Part shown: one piece after another, positions 44,237 through 54,031 of the stretch
How positions within the stretch are numbered: the stretch's first letter is position 1
Layout: each line of letters starts with the position of its first letter
NCBI RefSeq assembly: GCF_037963835.1
Contig: NZ_CP150145.1
Coordinates: 3,782,001-3,846,000 of the forward strand
Direction of reading: 5' to 3'
DNA length: 64,000 nt
Source of the DNA: Paenibacillus sp. FSL H8-0332
GTDB taxonomy: Bacteria > Bacillota > Bacilli > Paenibacillales > Paenibacillaceae
The notes under the pieces: generated by a model
What the model was told of the DNA's origin: nothing
Databases searched by the model: none
Seen by the model: only the letters and a program-made list of their open reading frames with translations
Program-made: the position numbers and the translations under genes

Positions 44237-45256
44237 CTAGGAAAGAACACGTACGATGCCAAGCTGCCGGTGGCGGCTGAGATCGATGAAGTCCTCACCG
44301 ATGTTCACCAGCGGACGCAGCGGGTCATGAGCCAGAATCATAATGATTTTGCCAATCTGCCCGTCCGTCAGGAGCACCTCATTGCCGATCATCGACTGCA
44401 TCAGCTTATTAATGAACACACTGCAGATATAGGGGTCCAGCTTGCCGTAGACATTCTCGTCTATCTGCTTAAGCACCTCATACAGCGGCGCGGCTGTACG
44501 GTAGAAGCGGTCCGAAGTCATCGCATGGAAAATATCCGCCACCGCCACGATCTTGCTGAAATCCGTAATCCGGTGGCCCAGCACGCCGAAGGGATAACCG
44601 CTGCCGTCCATCCGCTCGTGATGCTGGAGCGCTACAAGCGCCTGCATATGAGTGGTGCCCACCGTATCGCGGATCATTTCATATCCATAGGTGGTATGCT
44701 TCTTCATCAGGGCATATTCATCCTCACTCAAGGGTCCCGGCTTGGTGAGAATTTCGGCGGGAATCATAATTTTGCCGATATCATGAAGCGTCGCGGCAAT
44801 TGTCAGCATACTCAGCTCGTCCGGCTTCAGCTTCAGCCATTTGCCAAGCAGCGTAGAGATGATGCCCACCGCCACATTATGCCTGTATGTATAGTCGTCC
44901 TTAGTCTGCAACGCAGACAATATTCCAAAGAAATCATTCTTCTCGCTCACCTGCTGAATGAACGGGAGCACTTCATTCCTGAGCTCAATCATCGGCAGAC
45001 GTTTCGTCTTCGTGTAGCGCAGCTGTTCAAAAATATTCTCCATCGACGCCGTACAGTCATCCACGGCCAGCTGATAGAATGCAGCACTGTCGACCTGGAC
45101 CACATCCTGAGGCTCCAGAACGATTTTGTGCTGCGTAATCAGGCGGATATGCTCTCCGGTGAGCAGGGTCAATGCCGGCAAGACAAATACACCGCTATGA
45201 TTAAAAAGGTTTGCTACCAGCTGTTTGCCGATATATTGATCATTGCTGTTATTCAT
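44237..45256 (-). CDS. HD-GYP domain protein
   Basis: 339 aa, start MNNSNDQYIGKQLV after AGGTGAGGAAT. The N-terminal 110 residues are a poorly conserved helical part with GVFVLPALTLL. The HD-GYP domain has HDIGK near residue 170 and the later HHERMDGSGYPFG, then VADIFHAMTSDRFYR. Such domains hydrolyse cyclic di-GMP or related dinucleotides. All catalytic HD residues appear intact and the GYP motif is GSGYP. Likely soluble; no sensor domain recognised. Confidence 0.9.
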   Translation of the reverse strand: MNNSNDQYIGKQLVANLFNHSGVFVLPALTLLTGEHIRLITQHKIVLEPQDVVQVDSAAFYQLAVDDCTASMENIFEQLRYTKTKRLPMIELRNEVLPFIQQVSEKNDFFGILSALQTKDDYTYRHNVAVGIISTLLGKWLKLKPDELSMLTIAATLHDIGKIMIPAEILTKPGPLSEDEYALMKKHTTYGYEMIRDTVGTTHMQALVALQHHERMDGSGYPFGVLGHRITDFSKIVAVADIFHAMTSDRFYRTAAPLYEVLKQIDENVYGKLDPYICSVFINKLMQSMIGNEVLLTDGQIGKIIMILAHDPLRPLVNIGEDFIDLSRHRQLGIVRVLS

Positions 45257-45391
45257 ATTCCTCACCTGCCAGACCAAGATTATTGATTTTGTACATAACT
45301 TAAGAGACTAGCCCATTTTTTGTGCTTATGTTTCTTATCGTTATAATACACTGGAATGTGAATACCTGACACCTAAATTACATGGTTTTGC

Positions 45392-46381
45392 TTACGCCTT
45401 GCCCTTCGATGGCCGCTTATCCCTTAGCGGATGCAGCTCGACCGGGCTTTTATAGCGCTTGGCAATCTTAAGATATAGCGCAAGCTCGCGGCATAATTGC
45501 AGAATGGCGGAGCGGATCTCGAATTCCTCACGCGAATCCGGCAGCTCCATCTTCTGGAACTCCTGTTGCAGCTCCTCCAGCAGCCGCTCGGTCCGGCCGG
45601 TATATTCCTCAGCCAGTACATCGCCGCTAAGCTGGTCGAACAGCTCCGCCACCATATCCCCATGCGGCAGCTGGCGGTACACCTGCGAGAGCAGCTGCAG
45701 CATATTCTGGATGGACTCCAGCTGCTCCTTGCGCATATAGAAGTACACGTTCCAGGCTTCATCGGGATGGATTACATGATTCTCCATTTCCCTGGATGCC
45801 GCACTCAGCCCCTTCTCCACGACCTCCCCTGCCCCGATCAGCTCTTTGCCGTCCCAGATATAGCCGGGATCACGCAGCGTTCTCGCCATCTGCCGGAAGA
45901 TCACCGAGAAATAACCGTCAACTTCTTTGCGGATACCCGCAATCATCCCGCCGGTCTGCGGCATATAGATGAAGTTAACGAGTCCGGCCGAGCCGAGCCC
46001 GATCATCAGCAGCTCAATCTGCTGCAACAGAATGTGAACTGTGATATCAGCTTGTCCAAATACGCGGAACACAATAACGGAGCTGGTGACGATCCCTTCC
46101 TTGAAGCCGGATTTGACAATCAGCGGGAAACCGAACAATACATACAGTCCGAGCACCCAATAATGAAATCCGAGGACAAAGAAAAGAATACAACCCAAAA
46201 AGAGTCCCACCAGCGAGGCGAAGAAGCGCGCCGTAATCGTGCGTAGACTCCTTTTGCGGGTCGTTTCCACCCCGAGAATGGCCAGCAGTCCCGCGCTTTG
46301 CGCACCCGGAATACCAGCGGCGGCTGCCAGCAAAATAGACAGCAGAGTTGCAGCCGCCGTTTTAATAATACGAAATCCCAT
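45392..46381 (-). CDS. Aromatic acid exporter (ArAE/DUF939) family membrane protein
   Basis: 329 aa. About four to five N-terminal transmembrane helices (within 1-140: TLLSILLAAAAGIPGAQSAG, FFASLVGLFLGCILFFVLGF) are followed by a long cytoplasmic helical domain typical of the Firmicute ArAE C-terminal region (GYFSVIFRQMARTLRDPGY, FEIRSAILQLCRELALYLKI). Family members are putative aromatic-acid effluxers; the transport substrate is unproven. Confidence 0.85.
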   Translation of the reverse strand: MGFRIIKTAAATLLSILLAAAAGIPGAQSAGLLAILGVETTRKRSLRTITARFFASLVGLFLGCILFFVLGFHYWVLGLYVLFGFPLIVKSGFKEGIVTSSVIVFRVFGQADITVHILLQQIELLMIGLGSAGLVNFIYMPQTGGMIAGIRKEVDGYFSVIFRQMARTLRDPGYIWDGKELIGAGEVVEKGLSAASREMENHVIHPDEAWNVYFYMRKEQLESIQNMLQLLSQVYRQLPHGDMVAELFDQLSGDVLAEEYTGRTERLLEELQQEFQKMELPDSREEFEIRSAILQLCRELALYLKIAKRYKSPVELHPLRDKRPSKGKA

Positions 46382-46476
46382 GTGAATACCTCTCCTACAC
46401 CGTTAAGCTTCATCATTCAGATAAAGATATAGTCATGGTACAAGATTTTGCCAAGAGACACAATATGACATGGTTC

Positions 46477-47309
46477 TTACAGTCTCGACAACAGCAGCTT
46501 CTCCACATACACCACCAGCTGGTACATGGCCGTAGCCACCGCCGCAATGATGAGCAGACTCGACATGACCAGGGTGAAGTTGAACACCTGAAAGCCGTAG
46601 ATAATCAGATACCCCAGCCCCGATTTCGCCACCAGAAATTCACCGACAATGACGCCGACCCAGGACATGCCGACATTCACCTTCAGGGTGGAGACCACCG
46701 CCGGGAACGACGCCGGGAGAATCACTTTGCAGAACTCCTGGCCTTTGGAGGCACCGAAGGAGCGGACCACCTTGACCAGATTCGGGTCCACGCTGCAAAA
46801 GCTGTTGTACACTACCAGAGTCGTGATAATCACGGTTATAGATAAGGTTGTAATGACAATGGCGGTGAAGCCTGCCCCGAACATTACAATGAAAATCGGC
46901 CCCAGCGCTACCTTCGGCATACTATTGAATACGACCATATACGGGTCCAGCACGGCGGACAGAAAAGGCGACCACCAGATGACGACAGCCAGCAGTGTCC
47001 CGATTAAGGTGCCCAGCACAAAGCCCACCACGGTCTCCCCCACAGTTACTCCCAGATGCGGCCACAGACTGCCGCTGACCATATCCCCCCAGATCTGCCC
47101 GAAGACCTTCGTCGGATAGCTGAACAGCAGCTCATCGATCCAGCCTATTCTGGCCCCGGCCTCCCAGAGCACAAAAAACAGCAGCAGCAGGCTGATCCGG
47201 ACCATAAGCACCTGACTCTTGCGGCGCTTCTTCTTCTTCTTGTAATCTGCATGCTTCTGTTCCAGCCACTGCGCACGGGAGGCCGTCTCACGGGGCTGCG
47301 CTTCTGTAT

Positions 47310-47313
<4 letters not shown>
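46477..47313 (-). CDS. ABC importer permease (SsuC/TauC type)
   Basis: 278 aa, starting at GTG ((M)NTEAQPRETASR) after GGAGGGAAG. The GTG overlaps the TGA of the ATPase gene by four bases, so the two are translationally coupled. A Lys-rich cytoplasmic tail (KKKKKRRK) precedes six transmembrane helices; the coupling EAA loop is visible around RSFGASKGQEFCKVILPASF. Relatives import sulfonates, nitrate, taurine or pyrimidine precursors. Confidence 0.9.
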
Positions 47314-48089
<776 letters not shown>

Positions 48090-48103
48090 ATTTGTTGGCC
48101 TCC

Positions 48104-49114
48104 TCACTCCTTGATGCTGCTCTCTGCCTGCTCTGCAAAGCTGTTATTAACAATCTTAGCGGCAGGGATTCGTTCCTTCAGCTCACCGGCATGGTCGATG
48201 ACATCCAGCAGATTATTCCATTCCTTGTCATCGATAACCGGGTTCAGGGCATAGGTATCCTGTTCCTTATAACGGCTGATGGCAGAGACCACAATGCCCC
48301 GGTCAATTTTTTCAAAATAAGGCATAACCGCGTCAGCAATCTCCTCAGGACTATGAGCCTTCACCCATAACTGGGCACGCTGGACCGCATTGGTGAATTT
48401 CTGCACCGTGTCCTGATTCTTAGCAATGTAGCTCTGCTTGGACATGAATACCGTATACGGCAGATAACCGCTCTCTACCCCGAAGGAAGCGACCACCTGA
48501 CCCCGGCCTTCACTCTCGAAGATCGATGCCTGTGGCTCGAACAGCTGCACATAATCCCCGGTCCCTGAAGCAAATGCGCCGGCAATATTGGCAAAATCAA
48601 TGTTCTGGATCAGCGTCAGATCCTTCCCCGCATCAATCCCCTTGTTCAGCAGCGTGAATGCGCCCGCCATCTGCGGCATACCCCCTTGCCGTTGCCCCAG
48701 GAAGGTCGAGCCCTTCACTTTGTCCCATGTAAAATGACTGTCCGGTGTACGCGCGAACAAGAAGGTTCCATCCCGCTGCGTAAGCTGGGCAAAATTGATT
48801 ACAGGATCATCCGCCCCCTGCTGGTACACGTAAATGGAGGTCTCCGAACCGACCAGCGCCACATCGATTGCCCCTGAGAGCAGGGCCGTCATGGTCTTAT
48901 CTCCGCCCGGTATCGTCTGCAGCTCTACATCCAGCCCTTCATCCTTGAAAAAACCCTGCGATAAGGCCACATATTCAGGCGCATAGAACACGGAACGGGT
49001 AACTTCGCCGATCTTCACCTTGACATCAGCGGATTTACTGCCGCAGCCTGCAAGAACAGAGCCGAGCACAAGCATCAACAAGAACGGCAATGACAGTCTT
49101 TTGATCCCTTTCAT
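48104..49114 (-). CDS. ABC importer substrate-binding lipoprotein (NMT1/SsuA-like)
   Basis: 336 aa. Signal peptide with lipobox LAGC (residues about 20-24), so it is anchored outside the membrane. Segments TRSVFYAPEYVALSQGFFKD, GLDVELQTIPGGDKTMTALL and VALVGSETSIYVYQ are typical of the SsuA/TauA/ThiY group. First gene of a three-gene operon. No TPP or S-box riboswitch is evident upstream, so a thiamine-precursor or methionine role is not supported; sulfonate, nitrate or similar ligands remain possible. Confidence 0.9.
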   Translation of the reverse strand: MKGIKRLSLPFLLMLVLGSVLAGCGSKSADVKVKIGEVTRSVFYAPEYVALSQGFFKDEGLDVELQTIPGGDKTMTALLSGAIDVALVGSETSIYVYQQGADDPVINFAQLTQRDGTFLFARTPDSHFTWDKVKGSTFLGQRQGGMPQMAGAFTLLNKGIDAGKDLTLIQNIDFANIAGAFASGTGDYVQLFEPQASIFESEGRGQVVASFGVESGYLPYTVFMSKQSYIAKNQDTVQKFTNAVQRAQLWVKAHSPEEIADAVMPYFEKIDRGIVVSAISRYKEQDTYALNPVIDDKEWNNLLDVIDHAGELKERIPAAKIVNNSFAEQAESSIKE

Positions 49115-49345
49115 CCTTTCCTCTCCTTTCTTCCCGGGTCTTTCGCCCTTGCTCTATGCATATGCGGCAGTCTGTAGAAAGGTTAAAGCACAATATGTGA
49201 AGCGCTTACATTTTATTCAATTCGTCCACCCCTTCCCACCCGTGAGCGATCGCAGCGCCGTATTCACACTGTACCGGACCAACGGGCCCTACTCACAAAG
49301 GACCGGGCGATGCTCTCCGCCGTGGCTATTTTGGCAAAAACATTC

Positions 49346-49993
49346 TTACTTCAGCAGCCATTCCCCAAAAGCATGACACAGCTCCGCCCTGGTAAGCGGG
49401 AAGGCAATCATGTAATCCTGTTCCGCTCCACTGCTGCTTCGCAGAAGCCAGCCACCTGAAGAAGCTTCAATGAAAGATACCTGCTGCAGGCTCCAGCCCT
49501 CACCGTTCCTGGCACATAACCGCAGCTCTCCGGACGCTGTGCGGTTCTTCAAGACTTTTGCCAATTCAGCAGAGCTGTCAGGATCACCTGTCTCCGCTCC
49601 CAGCAATTCTGCCAGCACACACAAGGTCCAGGTCCCGGCCTTCTCATGTATTTCCTCATATCTGCGTCTGGACAGGAATAGCGCGGGAACGGACAGGGGG
49701 CTTTGGGTCTGCACATGCTCGAAGCAATTGAACAGGTAATAACAGGCCCGCTTCATCTCTGCCGGCTCCTTCAGTTCGTATCCGAAATCGTCCTCTTCCA
49801 TTAACCCTGTTAAGATGATCTTCTCATTATGTACTTGCAGGCATACATCCTGCGCATATTCACTCTCATTGAATTTCATTCTGCAGATCCGCTTGGAGCC
49901 TGAGGCTGTGTGCAGGAGCTCGGCGACCACTGTCCGCTGGCTTTCACCCGGGAACAGATACTGTGCCAGACAAATAAACTCTTGATTGTTCAC
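49346..49993 (-). CDS. Unknown 215-aa cytoplasmic protein
   Basis: No signal peptide or membrane helix. It shows alternating strands and helices (CRMKFNESEYAQDVCLQVHN, KIILTGLMEEDDFGYELKEP, FPLTRAELCHAFGEWLLK). I do not recognise the family. The proportion of acidic and aromatic residues suggests a soluble protein. The start follows GAAGGGATAAAG. Monocistronic. Confidence 0.65.
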   Translation of the reverse strand: MNNQEFICLAQYLFPGESQRTVVAELLHTASGSKRICRMKFNESEYAQDVCLQVHNEKIILTGLMEEDDFGYELKEPAEMKRACYYLFNCFEHVQTQSPLSVPALFLSRRRYEEIHEKAGTWTLCVLAELLGAETGDPDSSAELAKVLKNRTASGELRLCARNGEGWSLQQVSFIEASSGGWLLRSSSGAEQDYMIAFPLTRAELCHAFGEWLLK

Positions 49994-50131
49994 ATTCTTT
50001 ATCCCTTCCTTTTTAGCATGAACTATAAAACTTGCAATCTTTATGTTATCATAAGCTAATTTTAAGGTAAAATTAAGAAAGTCAGGGTAAGATCAATACC
50101 ATGAAATACTTTTAGCGAGGTGGTTTTCAAA

Positions 50132-50371
50132 ATGAGAATGCTCATCACTTTTCAAAACAAGCTTGTCCCTGTATATTTCACCACAGAAAACAAACAGCCG
50201 ACCCAAAAAGTACTTCGACTGCTCAACAGTACACTTGAACTCAAAATTCAAAAGGGTAAAAACGCTCTGCAGACCTGTTTGAATTCTCTGATCAGTATCG
50301 AAATTAAAGGCTCAGAAGCTATATTGCACAGTTACAGTGAAAATGATTCATTGGCCTTATCCCTCTATTAA
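50132..50371 (+). CDS. Small unknown protein (79 aa)
   Basis: Starts MRMLITFQNKLVPVYFTTEN about nine bases after GAGGTGG, followed by KVLRLLNSTLELKIQKGKNA and ISIEIKGSEAILHSYSEN. Mixed alpha/beta, no membrane segment. A perfect hairpin terminator touches its stop codon. No family recognised. Confidence 0.55.
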   Translation: MRMLITFQNKLVPVYFTTENKQPTQKVLRLLNSTLELKIQKGKNALQTCLNSLISIEIKGSEAILHSYSENDSLALSLY

Positions 50372-50389
50372 ACAGAGGGATATTTTTTT
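50360..50389 (+). terminator. Terminator of the 79-aa gene
   Basis: Stem CCCTCT / AGAGGG with a run of seven T; the 5' arm lies within the last codons. Confidence 0.8.
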
Positions 50390-50498
50390 GCCGATATGCA
50401 TATAAGGGTAAACAACTTAAAAAAGCACATGCCCGCAAGTGAGGGATGCGCTTAGTCTATGGGTTGCATGGACTTTGTTGTCAACATTATAGTCTCGA

Positions 50499-50636
50499 TC
50501 AGCCAATCCGGAGGTTTCGGTTCTCCTCTTTCTCAGCCTTTTTAATTCGCAATGTGAACAACTTCACCAGGTTACGACGGGTATGCTCTTCGTGACAGCT
50601 GTCCAGTTTCTTCAGGATGAAACGGTCAATGGACAT
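50499..50636 (-). CDS. Small basic protein (45 aa)
   Basis: Starts MSIDRFILKKLDSCHEEHTR eight bases after AAAGGAG and continues RNLVKLFTLRIKKAEKEENR. Mostly helical and basic. No family recognised; the ribosome binding site is the main support. Confidence 0.45.
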   Translation of the reverse strand: MSIDRFILKKLDSCHEEHTRRNLVKLFTLRIKKAEKEENRNLRIG

Positions 50637-50893
50637 GTCAATCGCTCCTTTAGATGGGGGCTTAGTCCCGTAATCTGGAGAGGGAATCATTTCCTGATCT
50701 CCTTATATCACCTATATAACCGGGTCGCTGCGTCCCTAAACTTGTCCCTATCCCGACCTGCGCCGCTTGCGAAAATAGGAATACTACATATGGACCATTC
50801 ACCGGTAAATTGGATTGCTGTAATAGAAGATATGGTATTTTTGCGAAGGATAGCAGCTTCTGCCTTTCAAAACAAAATTTTATCCGACGGATA

Positions 50894-50944
50894 TTTACAA
50901 ACTAAAAATTAAATGCTATATTATCGATAGTTAATATAATATAG
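50894..50944 (+). promoter_or_regulatory. azoR promoter with AT-rich operator candidate
   Basis: TTTACA and TATATT are 17 bp apart. An inverted repeat CTATATTAT-N11-ATAATATAG begins on the -10 element and ends downstream of the expected start point, where a repressor of the MarR or YodB type could block transcription. Confidence 0.6.
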
Positions 50945-50964
50945 ATACCTAAGGAGAAATCATA

Positions 50965-51591
50965 ATGTCGAATGTACTGTTTATCAAAGCTAATAACCGC
51001 CCGGCCGAGCAATCCGTAAGTGTTCAGCTCTACAACGAATTCCTGTCCAGCTACAAGGAAACTCACCCGCAGGACCAGATCACTGAACTCGACCTGTTCG
51101 CTGAACAGCTTCCTTACTACGATAACACCCTGATCACTGGCGTATACAAAGCCGCTCAAGGCTTCGAAGCCACTCCTGAAGAAGCAGCAGGCGCTGCACT
51201 TGTGAAGAAGTATCTGGACCAGTTCCTGGCCGCTGACAAAGTAGTCTTTGCCTTCCCGCTCTGGAACATGACCGTTCCGGCTGTACTGCATACCTATATC
51301 GACTACCTGAACCAGGCTGGAACTTCCTTCAAGTACACTGCTGAAGGTCCTGTAGGACTGCTGACTGACAAAAAAGCAGCCGTTCTGAACGCCAGAGGCG
51401 GCGTATACTCCACAGGCCCGGCAGCAAGTGCTGAAATGGCTGTTAACTTCATCATGGGTAACCTGAACTTCTGGGGCTTCAAGGAAACTACACAGGTAAT
51501 CATCGAAGGACACAACCAGAACCCGGATAAATCCGCTGAGATTATCGCTTCCGGTCTGCAACTGGCTAAGACTGCAGCCGCATCGTTCTAA
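50965..51591 (+). CDS. azoR: FMN-dependent NADH:azoreductase / quinone reductase
   Basis: 208 aa flavodoxin-like enzyme that reduces quinones and azo compounds by two-electron transfer. It has the start SNVLFIKANNRPAEQSVSVQ, the FMN-binding segment FAFPLWNMTVPAVLHTYIDY and the ligand loop LNARGGVYSTGPAASAEM. In B. subtilis such genes respond to catechols and quinones through MarR/YodB-type repressors; an inverted repeat over its promoter fits that idea. Codon use is strongly optimised, suggesting high expression. Confidence 0.93.
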   Translation: MSNVLFIKANNRPAEQSVSVQLYNEFLSSYKETHPQDQITELDLFAEQLPYYDNTLITGVYKAAQGFEATPEEAAGAALVKKYLDQFLAADKVVFAFPLWNMTVPAVLHTYIDYLNQAGTSFKYTAEGPVGLLTDKKAAVLNARGGVYSTGPAASAEMAVNFIMGNLNFWGFKETTQVIIEGHNQNPDKSAEIIASGLQLAKTAAASF

Positions 51592-51624
51592 TCTGTTATT
51601 ACTTTAACCTGCATACGTAAAACG

Positions 51625-51655
51625 GGCTGTCCCAAACTTGGGACAGCTCTTTATT
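51625..51655 (+). terminator. Terminator of azoR
   Basis: Perfect 10-bp stem AGCTGTCCCAA / GGCTGTCCCAA type around TTGGGACAGC, followed by TCTTTATT. Confidence 0.7.
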
Positions 51656-51696
51656 CCGGAGTGGGATCAACTTGAGCACTAAAAAAAACCAAAAAC

Positions 51697-51742
51697 GGAA
51701 AGCAGCGATTCCCCCATAATGGGAGAATCACTGCTTTTTTTA
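51697..51742. terminator. Second, bidirectional hairpin terminator
   Basis: Stem AAAGCAG-GATTC-CCC with its complement (two mismatches) and seven T on the plus strand; a run of A before it gives weaker termination on the minus strand. Confidence 0.7.
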
Positions 51743-52191
51743 ACGTTTGAAGCTTTTAGAAAATCGAGAACTTGGCTCCACAGTAGAACATCTAATTGTG
51801 GGACATCTCTCTTGACGTTGAAACGGAGTTCTTACGGACAGGGCCAGATGCCACTGCTATAACAGTTGCTGAAGCAGGTGGATTTTCTCCACTTGCTATT
51901 GAACAAGTTGCCTTAAGCTAGATAGCAGTTGGAAAAAAGGCACTTAATCTGCTTCAACTCTTCCCAATCGAGGTATTAGCGGGGTAGCAAGTGACGTTTA
52001 TCCACCTAATTTCCCAAAATGCTCTTAAGTCACCAAATTAAGATACGTTTTTCCAACTACTCTCCAGGGTGGCGTAGCTCCTGCTTACACAATGCACAGC
52101 ATCCAGCAAGTTTACTCCGTTATGCAAATTTTCTTACCTATTCCCATGCTCGCTTCCATGCTTCTACAATGCCCTGGGATTTCATCGCCGC
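51743..52191. other. Intergenic stretch without a supported gene
   Basis: About 450 bp. Stops interrupt all frames. It contains short dyads such as GTGGATTTTCTCCAC and the phrase CAGTTGGAAAAAAGGCAC whose partial complement recurs about 120 bp later (GTTTTTCCAACTAC). It may be a decayed repeat element. Confidence 0.45.
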
Positions 52192-53295
52192 TTAATATTC
52201 GTCCAGCACCCGCTGCCAGCTGCCCGCCTTCGCACGGGGCGGCGCACTTTTGGTGGAGGCGGCGGCTGTCTTGCGCTTCTGTCTCGCTTCCTTGCTGTTC
52301 TGGAATTGCAGCTCCTTCTGCGTCTTGTGGTAATTCTGCAGCCGCTTCCCGTCCAGCACACCGCTGGCGGCAGCTTCAAGCACGGCGCAGCCTTCCTCCC
52401 GTGTATGAGTACAGTCACTGAAACGGCATTCTGCCGCCAGCGTACTGATCTCCCCGAACGCCAGGTCCAGTCCGCCGTCATCCTCCCACAATTGCAGCTC
52501 GCGCATTCCCGGGGTATCGACGATGATTCCGCCGTCAGGGAGAACAAACAGCTCGCGGTGTGTAGTCGTATGACGTCCGCGGCTGTCCCCTTCCCGCACA
52601 TCCTGGGTGAGCTGCAGATTTCGGCCGCTGAGCCAGTTGACCATCGTCGATTTGCCGCAGCCCGACGAACCGGTCAGAGCTACAGTATGACCCCTGCCGA
52701 TGTAGGGCTGCAGCTCCTCCCGCCCGTCGCCCAGTATCGCGCTGACCACATGGACCGGGACACCGGGAGCGGCCTGCTGCATTTCGGCCATTTTCAGCTC
52801 CGCATCGGTGCACAGATCTGCCTTGGTCAATAGAATGACGGGATTCGCCCCGCTGTTCCAGGCCATAATCAGATAACGCTCCATCCGCCGCACATTGAAA
52901 TCATCATTCAGTGCACTGACCAGGAATAAGGTATCCACATTGGAAGCCACAATCTGCTCCTCCTGCGTCGGGCCCGCCACCTTGCGCGAGATGACGCTGT
53001 GACGGGGAAGCACCCCATGAATCACTGCATGCGCTCCTCCATCCTGCATCGCCAGGACCACCCAGTCGCCTACCGCCGGATACTCGCCGGACCCGCTCAG
53101 CGAATGACGGAACTTGCCTGACAGCTCACCCCACAGCTCACCTGCTGCGGTAATTACCTTGTATTTACTGCCGAAATCTCCGGCAATCCGTCCCGGTGCA
53201 TACTCCCTGTCGTCCAGCAGCCGCAGCTTATCTGTCCATTTTCTGTTCCATTCTTCATTCCAGCCGTACTGTTCTAGCTTGATATCGATATTCAT
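52192..53295 (-). CDS. rsgA: Ribosome small-subunit GTPase RsgA (circularly permuted GTPase)
   Basis: 367 aa. OB-fold domain (about 40-110), circularly permuted G domain with G4 LTKAD first, then G1 TGSSGCGKST and G3 DTPGMR, and a zinc domain ECRFSDCTHTREEGCAVLEA. It helps mature the 30S subunit. The N-terminal 30-residue extension (NIDIKLEQYGWNEEWNRKW) and Gln/Lys-rich tail are typical of a second RsgA paralogue in Bacillales, so this may not be the copy beside the prkC/prpC genes. Monocistronic. Confidence 0.92.
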   Translation of the reverse strand: MNIDIKLEQYGWNEEWNRKWTDKLRLLDDREYAPGRIAGDFGSKYKVITAAGELWGELSGKFRHSLSGSGEYPAVGDWVVLAMQDGGAHAVIHGVLPRHSVISRKVAGPTQEEQIVASNVDTLFLVSALNDDFNVRRMERYLIMAWNSGANPVILLTKADLCTDAELKMAEMQQAAPGVPVHVVSAILGDGREELQPYIGRGHTVALTGSSGCGKSTMVNWLSGRNLQLTQDVREGDSRGRHTTTHRELFVLPDGGIIVDTPGMRELQLWEDDGGLDLAFGEISTLAAECRFSDCTHTREEGCAVLEAAASGVLDGKRLQNYHKTQKELQFQNSKEARQKRKTAAASTKSAPPRAKAGSWQRVLDEY

Positions 53296-53333
53296 GCATT
53301 TCCTCCTGAATGGGTTATTATCGTTCTTTATTA

Positions 53334-53537
53334 AGACGCACTTAAGATTAATACTCCAAGCATGGTCGTCACTACGGTGAACATTTGGACTTCCAGCCGC
53401 TGTTGTGTTTGGATTTCCCTATTTTAGAACCGCTCCTCGCGGTAGAAATCCAAACACAAAGGCGGACGCTACCGCTCCTCCAGTTCCAAATTTCCCCTCC
53501 GTTTCTTTTTGCTTTTTCTTAGTCTTAAGTGCGTCTC
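53334..53537. repeat. 204-bp element with 13-bp terminal inverted repeats and internal 15-bp palindrome
   Basis: Ends AGACGCACTTAAG and CTTAAGTGCGTCT are perfect complements. Inside, TTGTGTTTGGATTTC (53403-53417) pairs perfectly with GAAATCCAAACACAA (53445-53459), and CCGCTCCTCGCGG forms the loop. No coding capacity. It looks like a miniature inverted-repeat element. Confidence 0.6.
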
Positions 53538-53596
53538 ATACCTCCGCTTACCACACATCCATGTATCTCCGGGCAGCATTGGCTCCACATGCGCAC

Positions 53597-53630
53597 ACAA
53601 AAAACCGCCGGAACCCAAAGGTTCCGGCGG
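53597..53630 (-). terminator. GC-rich hairpin terminator
   Basis: Perfect 11-bp stem CCGCCGGAACC / GGTTCCGGCGG with T-run on the minus strand side. The 150 bp upstream hold no gene I can support. Confidence 0.7.
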
Positions 53631-53784
53631 CAGAGGCAGACTCGGACAGCAGTTCGGCCTATGCTGTTGTACAGCAAAGAACCGCCCCCTGGGCAGAGTC
53701 ATTCCAGAATAGCGGAGGCTACTCCCTCTTAGGGAGAAGGAGCAGACCCCGCTATCCGGGCGTGATGCAGCAGACCTGCACACG

Positions 53785-53822
53785 CAAAAAAGCCGCCGGA
53801 ACCGATACGGTTCCCGGCGGCT
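53785..53822 (-). terminator. Second GC-rich hairpin terminator, similar to the previous one
   Basis: Stem AGCCGCCGG-AACCG with its complement (one bulge) and six T on the minus strand side. It shares GCCGCCGGAACC with the terminator 190 bp away, so the two may be copies. Confidence 0.75.
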
Positions 53823-53841
53823 CTAGAAGGCATCATAGAGC

Positions 53842-53955
53842 TTACTTGCGAAGCTGGGGATTAATAATTACTCCACAGCCGCATTTCCCGGAAGACACGT
53901 ATCCACAACAGTAGCAACCAATCCTGTACCGCTAGTATAAACTGCCATTTGACAT
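53842..53955 (-). other. Possible tiny gene with two competing frames
   Basis: GGAAGGAG precedes two overlapping frames. Frame A starts MSNGSLY, meets TAG, and continues RYRIGCYCCGYVSSGKCGCG VIINPQLRK with six cysteines. Frame B (53868-53948) starts MAVYTSGTGLVATVVDTCLP and ends GNAAVE, with better spacing to the ribosome site. The terminator just downstream supports a real small transcript. Which frame is used, if any, cannot be decided by eye. Confidence 0.35.
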
Positions 53956-54031
53956 CGTCTCCTTCCGAAATAATATGTTGTTATAATAGACGGCCCGGAT
54001 GCCGTTTGTCAAGCAGCAGGCCTTAACTTTC

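Noticed and set aside
44126..45286. 386-codon open frame on the plus strand
   Set aside because: Complement of the HD-GYP gene, no recognisable protein.
49115..49345. Possible THI-box or catabolite-responsive site upstream of the ABC importer
   Set aside because: No TPP riboswitch core is visible. TGTGAAGCGCTTACA near 49196 resembles a cre site but carries an extra base and breaks the consensus.
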